From the NCBI GenBank assembly GCA_937862595.1, contig CALMFL010000037.1:1-14440 (forward strand): DNA of 14,440 nt. The letters run 5' to 3'. A model generated the notes under the pieces. That model was not told the DNA's origin, searched no databases, and saw only the letters and a list, made by a program, of their open reading frames with translations. The stretch comes from an uncultured Fidelibacterota bacterium (GTDB taxonomy: Bacteria; Fidelibacterota; Fidelibacteria; Fidelibacterales; Fidelibacteraceae). Shown here piece after piece: positions 1-6,835 of this stretch; positions within the stretch are counted from its first letter, which is position 1; each line of letters opens with the position of its first letter. Position numbers and translations under genes: made by a program.

Positions 1-397
1 CCTGATGTTTTGCGAGGATGGTCTGGTAAACGATCTCCGCCGCCTCTGCGGCCTCCACCGGATGACGGGGATTCTGTCCCGCACGGATCAGGATGCCCTC
101 TTCTCCGGAGAGCGCGGGCAGGCAGGCGTAGGGATGCGACATGTCGGGAAACCGGACGCCGTGATCATCCTCATTATGCCCCCGCAGGGGATTGTACCCG
201 GACACGTTGATATGGTCCCGGACCCAATATACCGCCTCCGCCGGCACGGCGTCGCTGCGCATCGTCAGCAGGATCGACCCGCTTTTGCGGGCGATCGCCT
301 CCGCCGGCACGACGGCCTTCGCAGCGGCGTAGGTCCAGGAAGCGGGCAGGCCGCGTCCGGGATCCAGGCCGGAAAAATCGATCCAGTCAAGTTTCAT
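1..397 (-). CDS. Short protein related to purine nucleoside phosphorylase, partial (C-terminus off the left edge)
   Basis: The start and 132 codons are visible and the frame is open to the window edge. The ATG at 397 overlaps the yggS stop (ATGA) and has a GAGGAG ribosome site 3 bases upstream. Residues about 46-96 resemble the core of the PNP/MTAP family: a GSILLT strand, then DHINVSGYNPLRG (about residues 68-80) and RFPDMS. These correspond to the family's DHIN-NPL-G and RFP-MS motifs. A later stretch, GILIRAG...RHPVEAAE, may be a worn version of the G-Y...GP-ETPAE segment. The oddity is size. Only about 45 residues precede the core strand, against roughly 110 in ordinary PNPs, so the phosphate-binding Ser loop and the catalytic His segment of the N-terminal half are absent. 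About 17 residues are also missing between RFPDMS and the next motif. It may be a compact non-catalytic homologue. The coding status is firm; the function is not. Confidence 0.7.
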   Translation of the reverse strand, partial: MKLDWIDFSGLDPGRGLPASWTYAAAKAVVPAEAIARKSGSILLTMRSDAVPAEAVYWVRDHINVSGYNPLRGHNEDDHGVRFPDMSHPYACLPALSGEEGILIRAGQNPRHPVEAAEAAEIVYQTILAKHQ

Positions 398-1068
398 TCG
401 CTGCTCCTCGGACCGAAGAGGCCGGTCCCGATCCGTATCATGGTCGCGCCTTCTTCCAGCGCGAGGGTGTAATCGTTCGTCATGCCCATGGACAGTTCAC
501 GCAGGCGGACATGCTCCGTTTCCAGGTCCCGGCAGGAAGCGGCAAGCTCGCGCAGGAGGGCGAAGGAGGTGCGGATCGCGGTTTCGTCCGCGGTAAAGGC
601 CGCCATGCCCATCAGGCCGCGTATGTCCAGTCCCCGGTATTCCCGGACGGTCTGCACGAAGCCGCGCAGCGTTTCCGGCTCAAGCCCGGACTTGTTCGTT
701 TCCCCGGAAATATTGACTTCTATTAAGCAATGGATCCTGTAGTCGCTGTCCGCAATGATGCGTGCAAGTTTCTCTGTCTGCAAACTATGAAGCCAATCAA
801 AATTCTGCAAGCATTTAATTGCTTTGTTTGTCTGCAGCTGCCCGATGAAGTGGCGGGTGACGCCGGGAAAGGGACGCAGGGCGAATTTGTCCAGCGCGTC
901 CTGTATCCGGTTCTCGCCGATATCCAGTATCCCGGCGTCCACGGCGGCCTGGATCTTGTCCAGAGGCTGCTTCTTGCTGACGGCGACGATCCGCACCCGT
1001 CCGGGGTACGGACTGTATTTCTGGATATCCGACCGAAGGGCCGCGATCTTTTCCGGGATCAGTGTCAT
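394..1068 (-). CDS. yggS: YggS/PLPBP-family pyridoxal 5'-phosphate homeostasis protein
   Basis: This cytoplasmic protein of 224 residues is normal length for the family. It binds PLP on a single alanine-racemase-like TIM barrel and buffers the PLP pool, without known enzymatic activity. Visible motifs are IVAVSK (residues 27-32, Lys32 being the expected Schiff-base lysine), GENRIQ (51-56), HFIGQLQTNK (73-82), IEVNISGETNKSG (116-128), RGLMGM (150-155) and LSMGMTNDY (192-200), then RIGTGLFG (212-219), which helps hold the PLP phosphate. The usual Ser after LSMGM is Thr here. The ATG overlaps the gyrA stop in an ATGA, and its own stop overlaps the next start in another ATGA, so translation is probably coupled to both neighbours. 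Only a weak AG-rich ribosome site lies inside the gyrA tail, which fits coupling. I am very sure of the family. Confidence 0.95.
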   Translation of the reverse strand: MTLIPEKIAALRSDIQKYSPYPGRVRIVAVSKKQPLDKIQAAVDAGILDIGENRIQDALDKFALRPFPGVTRHFIGQLQTNKAIKCLQNFDWLHSLQTEKLARIIADSDYRIHCLIEVNISGETNKSGLEPETLRGFVQTVREYRGLDIRGLMGMAAFTADETAIRTSFALLRELAASCRDLETEHVRLRELSMGMTNDYTLALEEGATMIRIGTGLFGPRSSE

Positions 1069-3533
1069 TCTTCTTCGCTTTTCATTTCCTGAAGTTCGTC
1101 GCCGTTTTCATCCGATTCCATGACGTAGCGGATCGCGGAAATGCTGTCGCTGTCATGCAGGTTGATCAGGCGGACGCCCTGGGTGTTCCGCGACAGGGTG
1201 TTGATGCGGCTGATATGCTGACGGATCAGCATGCCGCTGGCGGTGATGATCATCAGGTCGTCGGAATCGACCACCTCCTTGAGCGCGACCATCTGGCCGA
1301 CCTTCGGGGTTGTCTTGAGGGTGATCACGCCTTTCCCGCCGCGGTTGGTGATACGGTAGTCCAGGATGTCGGACCGTTTTCCGTAGCCGTGCTCGCTGAC
1401 CGCCAGGACGGTCGCCCCTTCGCGCTTGACCACGACCATATCCACGACGGCGTCGTCTTTGCCGTCCAGGGTAACGCCGCGAACGCCCGTTGCGCTGCGG
1501 CCCATGTCGCGGACATGGCTTTCGTTAAAGCGGATCGCCTTCCCTTTCCGGGTTCCCAGGATGATGTCCTGCTCTCCGTTCGTGATATCGACGCCGATGA
1601 TATCGTCGCCGTCGGTCAGGTTGACCGCAATGATGCCGGTGCGCCGCGGACGGCTGTAGGCGTCGAGCTTCGTCTTTTTAACGGTGCCCTTCTTGGTCGC
1701 GATCACGACGTACTTGTCTTCGCTGAATTCGCGAACGTTGAGGAAGGCGCGGACCTTTTCGTCCTTTTCGGATTCCAGGAGGTTGACGATCGCCCGGCCG
1801 CGCGTCGCGCGTCCCGCCTGCGGCAGTTCATGCACTTTCAGCCAGTACACCTTGCCGAGGTTCGTGAAGAACATCAGGTGGTCGTGAGTGGAAGCGATAA
1901 AGAGGTTCTCGACGAAATCGTCGTCCTTTGCCGTTGCGCCGAGCTTGCCGACGCCGCCGCGCCGCTGGGCGTGATACACGTTGACCGGCGTGCGCTTGAT
2001 GAACCCGTTGTGGGTGATGGTGATCGCCATTTCTTCGTCGGCGATCATGTCTTCCACGGAAAAGTCGCCGGCATCCGCAACGATCTCGGTGCGGCGTTCG
2101 TCGCCGTACTGACTGCGTATCTCGCGGGTCTCTTCCTCGAGTATCTGCATGCGTTTTTCCCGGTTGTCGAGAATGAATTTCAATTTTTCGATCTGTTTCA
2201 GCAGTTCGATGTATTCCTGGATGACCTTTTCGCGCTCAAGGCCGGTCAGCTTCTGCAATTTCATGTCCAGGATGGCCTGGGCCTGCAGTTCGGAGAAACT
2301 GAAACGCTGCATCAGGTTGATCCGGGCGTTGTTCGCGCTTGAGGATTTCTTGATGGTCTCGATCACCTCGTCGATATTTTCCAGCGCGATCTTCAATCCT
2401 TCCAGGATGTGGGCGCGGGCTTCGGCCTTGTCCAGCTCGAACTTCGTCCGTCGGACGATGACGTTGTGCCGGTATTCGATGAAGAGCCGGATCATCTCTT
2501 TCAGGGAGAGAACGCGCGGGATATTGTTCACCAGGGCGATCATGTTGATCCCGAAGGTGGTCTGAAGGTTCGTGTGCTTGTAAAGGTTATTGAGCAGGAC
2601 CTGGGGTTCGGCGTCGCGCTTCAGCTCGATCACGATGCGGATGCCTTCCTTGTCCGATTCGTCGCGCAGATCGCTGATGCCTTCCAGCACCTTGCTTTGC
2701 ACCAGCTCGGCAATGCGTTCGATCAGGTTGCTTTTATTGATCTGGTACGGGATCTCGGTGAAGACGATTTGCTCGCGGCCGCTGCGGACCTGTTCCACGT
2801 TTGCGCGGGCACGCAGGGTGATCTTTCCCTGACCCGTGTCGTAGGCCGAAAAAAGTCCGGACGCGCCGTAGGCGAGGGCTCCGGTGGGAAAATCGGGGCC
2901 TTTGACGTACTGCATCAGCTCCCGGGTCGTGATCTCGGGGTTTTCGACCGTCGCGCACACGGCGTCGCAGATCTCGCGGATGTTGTGCGGCGGGATATTG
3001 GTCGCCATGCCCACCGCGATCCCGGTGGCGCCGTTGATGAGCAGATAGGGTATCTTGCTGGGAAGCACGGTCGGTTCGGTCAGGGATTCGTCGAAGTTCG
3101 GGATGAAGTCGACCGTTTCCTTGTCGATGTCCGCCAGCATCTCGTCCGCCAGGCGGGCCATGCGGGCTTCGGTATATCGCATGGCGGCGGGATTGTCGCC
3201 GTCGATCGAGCCGAAGTTCCCCTGTCCGTCCACGATGCAGTAACGCATCGCGAAGTTCTGGGCCAGGCGGGCCATGGCATTGTAAACGGACGAATCGCCG
3301 TGCGGGTGATACTTACCCAGCACATCACCGACGATACGCGCGGATTTTTTATAGGGTTTGTTATATTGCATGCCGAGTTCATACATGCCGTACAAAATAC
3401 GGCGGTGAACCGGCTTCAGTCCGTCGCGGACGTCCGGCAGGGCGCGGGCCACGATCACGGACATGGAATAATCAAGATAACAGTTCTTTAATTCTTCCTC
3501 AATATTGACCGGTATGATACGTTCGTTAGCCAA
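1065..3533 (-). CDS. gyrA: DNA gyrase subunit A
   Basis: This is the breakage-reunion subunit of DNA gyrase, which with GyrB introduces negative supercoils using ATP. It has 822 residues, typical for GyrA. The catalytic tyrosine is Tyr120 in AAMRYTEARM (E. coli Tyr122), and the quinolone region starts HPHGDSSVYN at 76-85. From about residue 500 a six-bladed pinwheel C-terminal domain follows, with a GyrA-box-like QRRGGVG at 523-529 that favours GyrA over ParC. The start is TTG at 3533, chosen because a GAGGA ribosome site sits 4 bases upstream and MANERIIPVNIEEE aligns with GyrA N-termini. Two departures stand out: Asn85 where E. coli has Asp87, and Val in place of the basic sixth residue of the GyrA box. 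It lies 46 bases after gyrB and overlaps yggS by 4 bases. Confidence 0.98.
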   Translation of the reverse strand: MANERIIPVNIEEELKNCYLDYSMSVIVARALPDVRDGLKPVHRRILYGMYELGMQYNKPYKKSARIVGDVLGKYHPHGDSSVYNAMARLAQNFAMRYCIVDGQGNFGSIDGDNPAAMRYTEARMARLADEMLADIDKETVDFIPNFDESLTEPTVLPSKIPYLLINGATGIAVGMATNIPPHNIREICDAVCATVENPEITTRELMQYVKGPDFPTGALAYGASGLFSAYDTGQGKITLRARANVEQVRSGREQIVFTEIPYQINKSNLIERIAELVQSKVLEGISDLRDESDKEGIRIVIELKRDAEPQVLLNNLYKHTNLQTTFGINMIALVNNIPRVLSLKEMIRLFIEYRHNVIVRRTKFELDKAEARAHILEGLKIALENIDEVIETIKKSSSANNARINLMQRFSFSELQAQAILDMKLQKLTGLEREKVIQEYIELLKQIEKLKFILDNREKRMQILEEETREIRSQYGDERRTEIVADAGDFSVEDMIADEEMAITITHNGFIKRTPVNVYHAQRRGGVGKLGATAKDDDFVENLFIASTHDHLMFFTNLGKVYWLKVHELPQAGRATRGRAIVNLLESEKDEKVRAFLNVREFSEDKYVVIATKKGTVKKTKLDAYSRPRRTGIIAVNLTDGDDIIGVDITNGEQDIILGTRKGKAIRFNESHVRDMGRSATGVRGVTLDGKDDAVVDMVVVKREGATVLAVSEHGYGKRSDILDYRITNRGGKGVITLKTTPKVGQMVALKEVVDSDDLMIITASGMLIRQHISRINTLSRNTQGVRLINLHDSDSISAIRYVMESDENGDELQEMKSEEE

Positions 3534-3557
3534 TTTTTCCTCACTTTTTCGATGTGT

Positions 3558-3573
3558 CCGGCAAGCTTGCCGG
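3558..3573. repeat. 16-bp perfect palindrome between gyrB and gyrA
   Basis: CCGGCAAGCTTGCCGG is perfectly self-complementary and fills the middle of the 46-base gyrB-gyrA gap. It sits 7 bases after the gyrB stop and about 15 bases before the gyrA ribosome site. As RNA it would fold as a 6-bp stem with a 4-base loop. No U-run follows, so it is not an intrinsic terminator. A processing or stabilising hairpin, or a dimeric protein site, are both possible. Confidence 0.5.
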
Positions 3574-3579
3574 CAATGA

Positions 3580-5502
3580 TTATACGTCCAGATTCTTTAC
3601 ATATTTTGCGTTCTGTTCAATGAAGGCGCGGCGTGCTTCCACATTCTCGCCCATCAGGACCGAGAACATATGGTCGGCCGTCGTCGCGTCCTCGAGGGTC
3701 ACCTGCCGGACCGTGCGGGATTCGGGGTCCATGGTCGTGCTCCACAACTGGTCGGGGTTCATCTCCCCCAGACCTTTGTAGCGCGAGATGTGCATCTTGA
3801 TGGCGCGTTCCTTGCGCATGCGGGCGGACAGGATCTCCATTTCGTTATCGTCGTAGGCGTAGCGCTCGACAACGCCCTGTTTCAGGCGGTAGAGCGGCGG
3901 CTGGGCGATATAGACGTGGCCGTAGCTGATCAGGTCCCGCATCTGGCGGAAAAAGAAGGTCAGCAGCAGGGTGCGGATATGCGCGCCGTCCACATCGGCA
4001 TCGGTCATGATGATGATCTTGTCGTAGCGGATCTTCTCCACGTCGAAATCGTCCCGGAGCCCGCCGCCGATGGCGGTGAACAGGGCCTGGATCTCCTTGC
4101 TTTGCAGGATCCGGTCGTAGCGGGCTTTCTCAACGTTCAGGATCTTCCCGCGCAGGGGAAGTATGGCCTGGAAACGCCGGTCGCGGCCCTGCTTTGCGGA
4201 CCCTCCCGCGGAATCGCCCTCAACGATGTAGAGCTCGCAATGGGCGGGGTCCTTGATGGAGCAGTCCGCCAGCTTTCCGGGGAGCCCGCTGAGCTCCAGC
4301 GCGTTTTTCCTCCGGGTCAGTTCCCGCGCGGTGCGGGCGGCTTCCCGGGCTTTCGCGGCGACCACGGATTTTTCAATGATCTTGCGCGCGACGCTGGGGT
4401 TGGTCTCAAAGAACTCGTTCAGGCTTTCCATGACGATGCTGTCCACGATGCCCTTGACCTCGCCGTTCCCCAGCTTGGTCTTGGTCTGCCCTTCGAACTG
4501 AGGTTCGGGGATCTTCACGGAGAGCACGGCGGTGATCCCCTCGCGGGTGTCTTCGCCGCTCAGGGAAAAATTGCTTTTCTTGATGGTCTTGAAAAGGTTG
4601 TTCTTCTGTGCGTAATTGTTGAGCGAGCGGGTCAGGGCCGTGCGCGCGCCGGTAAGATGGGTCCCGCCCTCGATGGTATTGATGCAATTCACAAAGGAAA
4701 AGAAGTTCTCGTTATAGGTGTCGTTGTACTGAAAGGCGAACTCGACGCTGACGTCATCCCGCTCGGCCTCCATATACACCGGTTTCGGATGAAGGGATTC
4801 CCGCGCCTCGTTCAGGTAGACGACGAACTCGCTGATGCCGCCTTTGTAATGGAAGGCATCCTGGTCGCCCGTGCGCTCGTCCTTGAGCGTAATGTGAACG
4901 TCCTTGTTCAGGAAGGCAAGTTCGCGAAGCCGTTCGCGCATGATATTGTAGTCGAAGACCGGCTCGGTAAAGATCGAATCGTCGGGCAGAAAGGTGACCG
5001 TGGTGCCGGTGTGCTTCGACTTGCCGACCTCGTTCAGCTTGGTCGTCGGTTTTCCGTACGCATATTCCTGCTCATAGACCACATTGTTGCGCGAGATCCG
5101 GACGCGGACCCATTTGGAAAGCGCATTCACGCAGGATACGCCCACGCCGTGCAGTCCGCCGGAGACCTTGTAGCTGCCTTTGTCGAACTTACCGCCCGCA
5201 TGCAGCATGGTCATGATCACTTCAACGCCGGGGATCTTTTCCGTGGGATGCGGGTCCACGGGCATGCCGCGGCCGTCGTCCTCGACACTGACGCTGTTAT
5301 TGGTGTGGACCGTAACGTCGATCTTGCCGCAATATCCGGCCAGCGCTTCATCGATGGAGTTGTCCACCACCTCATACACCAGGTGATGCAGTCCGCGCCT
5401 CCCGGTATCGCCGATATACATGGCAGGGCGTTTGCGTACGGCCTCCAGACCCTGCAATACTTTGATCTTATCTGATTTGTAATCACTCGAACTACTGTAC
5501 AT
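3580..5502 (-). CDS. gyrB: DNA gyrase subunit B
   Basis: This is the ATPase and TOPRIM subunit of DNA gyrase. In the N-terminal GHKL ATPase domain, YEVVDNSIDEA holds the catalytic Glu44 and the Mg-binding Asn48; DDGRGMP (75-81) and GGLHGVGVS (115-123) form the ATP site, and QTKTKLGN (339-346) is the transducer lysine loop. The TOPRIM domain has EGDSAGGSA (428-436) and DADVDGAH (501-508). The C-terminus has YKGLGEMNPDQLW and ends in VKNLDV, as GyrB proteins do. At 640 residues it is the short form without the roughly 165-residue insert of E. coli GyrB. The ATG at 5502 has an excellent AAGGAG site 4 bases upstream. It lies 37 bases after dciA and 46 before gyrA, in the same direction. ParE is the alternative, but the adjacent gyrA makes GyrB near certain. 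Confidence 0.98.
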   Translation of the reverse strand: MYSSSSDYKSDKIKVLQGLEAVRKRPAMYIGDTGRRGLHHLVYEVVDNSIDEALAGYCGKIDVTVHTNNSVSVEDDGRGMPVDPHPTEKIPGVEVIMTMLHAGGKFDKGSYKVSGGLHGVGVSCVNALSKWVRVRISRNNVVYEQEYAYGKPTTKLNEVGKSKHTGTTVTFLPDDSIFTEPVFDYNIMRERLRELAFLNKDVHITLKDERTGDQDAFHYKGGISEFVVYLNEARESLHPKPVYMEAERDDVSVEFAFQYNDTYNENFFSFVNCINTIEGGTHLTGARTALTRSLNNYAQKNNLFKTIKKSNFSLSGEDTREGITAVLSVKIPEPQFEGQTKTKLGNGEVKGIVDSIVMESLNEFFETNPSVARKIIEKSVVAAKAREAARTARELTRRKNALELSGLPGKLADCSIKDPAHCELYIVEGDSAGGSAKQGRDRRFQAILPLRGKILNVEKARYDRILQSKEIQALFTAIGGGLRDDFDVEKIRYDKIIIMTDADVDGAHIRTLLLTFFFRQMRDLISYGHVYIAQPPLYRLKQGVVERYAYDDNEMEILSARMRKERAIKMHISRYKGLGEMNPDQLWSTTMDPESRTVRQVTLEDATTADHMFSVLMGENVEARRAFIEQNAKYVKNLDV

Positions 5503-5539
5503 ATATCTCCTTCTGGATGTTACCCGATCGCAGGAACGG

Positions 5540-5815
5540 TCAGCTCAGCCGGATATCCCGTATGATGTCCGCCCCGAAACGGTCTGCGAACTTTTTCAGG
5601 ATCTGCGGTTTCTGCATGATCAATTCCTGACGCCACGTACTGTTTTTTACACTGACATATAACACGCCGCCCGCGACCTTGACGGGAACGGAATTCCGGG
5701 CGATGAGCTCCCCCACGACCTCGTTCCAGCTCTTGAATGCCCGGTACTGTTCAAGGGCATTTTCACCCACGATACGGGTGACGATTTTGTCTACTTCGGA
5801 TGCTATTTTTTTCAC
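5540..5815 (-). CDS. dciA: DUF721 / DciA-like replicative helicase loader
   Basis: This is a small protein of about 91 residues whose whole length matches the DUF721 domain. Recognisable parts are W30-N-E-V-V-G, a V-P-V-K-V strand, GGVLYVSVKNSTW (49-61) followed by RQELIMQK, and the closing GADIIRDIRL. DciA proteins load or stimulate the replicative helicase DnaB in the many bacteria that lack the phage-derived DnaC/DnaI loaders. They are commonly encoded beside dnaA, recF or gyrB, which fits here. The length suggests a bare domain without the disordered tail seen in some DciAs. The start is uncertain. GTG at 5815 is the first possible start after an in-frame TAG, but it lies inside what looks like the ribosome site itself, so translation might begin at ATA 5806 or GTG 5770. 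It is probably the first gene of the gyr operon, because the AT-rich region upstream holds no other minus-strand gene. Confidence 0.85.
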   Translation of the reverse strand: MKKIASEVDKIVTRIVGENALEQYRAFKSWNEVVGELIARNSVPVKVAGGVLYVSVKNSTWRQELIMQKPQILKKFADRFGADIIRDIRLS

Positions 5816-5820
5816 CCCCT
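5812..5820 (-). promoter_or_regulatory. Strong ribosome-binding site overlapping the dciA GTG start
   Basis: On the minus strand AGGGGGTGA differs by one base from the ideal AGGAGGTGA complement of the 16S tail. The annotated GTG is bases 6-8 of this same string, which is too close to act as its start. A properly spaced start would be the ATA codon at 5806-5804, five bases downstream. No ATG, and no near GTG or TTG, lies in frame at normal distance. Confidence 0.5.
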
Positions 5821-6011
5821 AATATAACATTATTTATAGTATTAAGCTATTGTTATCATACTTTAATTATTAGAAAAACGGGGGATTCAGCCTGGGTTTT
5901 AAGGGCATATAATAGGGCTTTTTATCCGCGTTTCAAAACGAAAATGAAAAAGCGTTTTTTCTTTCGCCCTTTCCCCGTATATTTTGAGCGAAATCAAAAA
6001 AAAGACGGACC
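5816..6011. other. AT-rich divergent intergenic region between dciA and the transglutaminase-like gene
   Basis: These 196 bases separate two divergent genes, so promoters for both should be here. On the plus strand TATATTTTG at 5978-5986 is one base longer than the Bacteroidota TAnnTTTG element and lies 25 bases before the GTG. A TATAAT at 5908-5913 has no convincing partner at -35. An AAAACG/CGTTTT inverted repeat (5935-5940, 5953-5958) could form a weak hairpin. On the minus strand the 60 bases before dciA are nearly all A and T, with several -10-like hexamers, none decisive. Short open frames here show no coding character. Confidence 0.5.
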
Positions 6012-6695
6012 GTGAAAAAGAAAATACAGAAGATATTTAACGCCTCAGCTCCGGAAATTCAGCAGCTGATCCGGGACCGGAACTGGCAAAACCTGGTCGA
6101 CAGGAACAAGATCGTCCGCATCCTGAACTTTGTGAAGGACGAGATCCTGTTCGGCTTCACGCCCAGGCCGCTCCTTCCGGCATCCCAGGTGCTCGCCGCG
6201 GGGTACGGACAGGCGATCAGCAAGAGCATCCTTCTTAAAACCCTGCTTGACGCCTGCGGCATTCTCTGCCGCTACCATGCCTTTACCGTGAAAAAGGAAC
6301 TCTACCGGGGACTGGCGCGTCCGCTTGAATATCATCTCCTCCCCCCCGTTTTGCCCAGCTCCTGGATCGAAGTGTTTTACGAAGGCCAGTGGCTCATCGC
6401 GGACGGCGTGCTTCTTGATTCGGCTTATCTGCAGGGACTTCAGGAAACGCTGCGCAGCGCGCAGAACGAATATGTCGGCATGGGGATCGCCCTTTATCTT
6501 CCCGCAGGCACCCCGACCGTCTGGAACGGAAAGAACCACACCTACTGCCAGCGGGCTGCGATCACGCGGGACCTCGGCATTATCGATGATTTCGACTGGT
6601 TCTTTCAGGAATACCGCCGCGATATCCGGCAGCTCGGCAGCATCGGCCCGAAACACGCCAATCGCGTCATCAACGCCCTGCGCTATCCCGGATAA
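6012..6695 (+). CDS. Transglutaminase-like fold protein lacking catalytic Cys and His (probable pseudoenzyme)
   Basis: This is a 227-residue protein with no signal peptide or membrane segment, so probably cytoplasmic. Residues 59-92 and 116-136 match the core of the bacterial transglutaminase-like cysteine hydrolase superfamily. GYGQAISKSILLKTLLDACG (64-83) then CRYH aligns with the G-x-C...LL-GIPaR motif, and SSWIEVFYEGQW (116-127) with HxW(V/I)EVY-x-G-x-W; LIADG (128-132) follows. At the catalytic Cys the sequence has Ala68 (codon GCG), and at the catalytic His it has Ser116 (AGC). Asp131 could be the remaining third residue. With two of three residues gone it should not act as a transglutaminase or protease, and may bind a peptide or act as a scaffold. 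The GTG at 6012 lacks a good ribosome site. The next gene converges on it and shares its terminator. The fold is a fairly confident call; the role is unknown. Confidence 0.8.
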   Translation: MKKKIQKIFNASAPEIQQLIRDRNWQNLVDRNKIVRILNFVKDEILFGFTPRPLLPASQVLAAGYGQAISKSILLKTLLDACGILCRYHAFTVKKELYRGLARPLEYHLLPPVLPSSWIEVFYEGQWLIADGVLLDSAYLQGLQETLRSAQNEYVGMGIALYLPAGTPTVWNGKNHTYCQRAAITRDLGIIDDFDWFFQEYRRDIRQLGSIGPKHANRVINALRYPG

Positions 6696-6804
6696 CGATC
6701 GCGCAGAACGAAAGCAAAGCCATCCCGCTCGTTTTAACGCTCCGGCCGGTTTTCCCGGTTATCGGCTGCCTTTTTGCTGTCTTCGCCTTTATCGTCATGT
6801 AAAA

Positions 6805-6830
6805 AAAAGAACCCCGGGTGGGGTTCTTTT
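6805..6830. terminator. Bidirectional intrinsic terminator
   Basis: AAAAGAACCCC (6805-6815) pairs perfectly with GGGGTTCTTTT (6820-6830) around a GGGT loop. A run of A precedes it on the plus strand, giving a U-run on the minus-strand transcript, and TTTT closes it on the plus strand. It lies between two convergent genes and can end both transcripts. The 110 bases between the upstream stop and this hairpin show nothing else. Confidence 0.9.
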
Positions 6831-6835
6831 GGGTC

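Noticed and set aside
1062..5475. Very long plus-strand open frames (1062-2342, 2409-3491, 3670-5475) opposite gyrA and gyrB
   Set aside because: They are exact antisense shadows of strongly conserved gyrase genes, caused by GC-rich codon use. Their translations are low-complexity and Asp/Val/His-rich, with no recognisable domain.
5908..5913. Perfect TATAAT upstream of the transglutaminase-like gene
   Set aside because: There is no acceptable -35 box at 16-18 bases, and the better-supported promoters in this window are of TAnnTTTG type, so chance in AT-rich DNA is likely.
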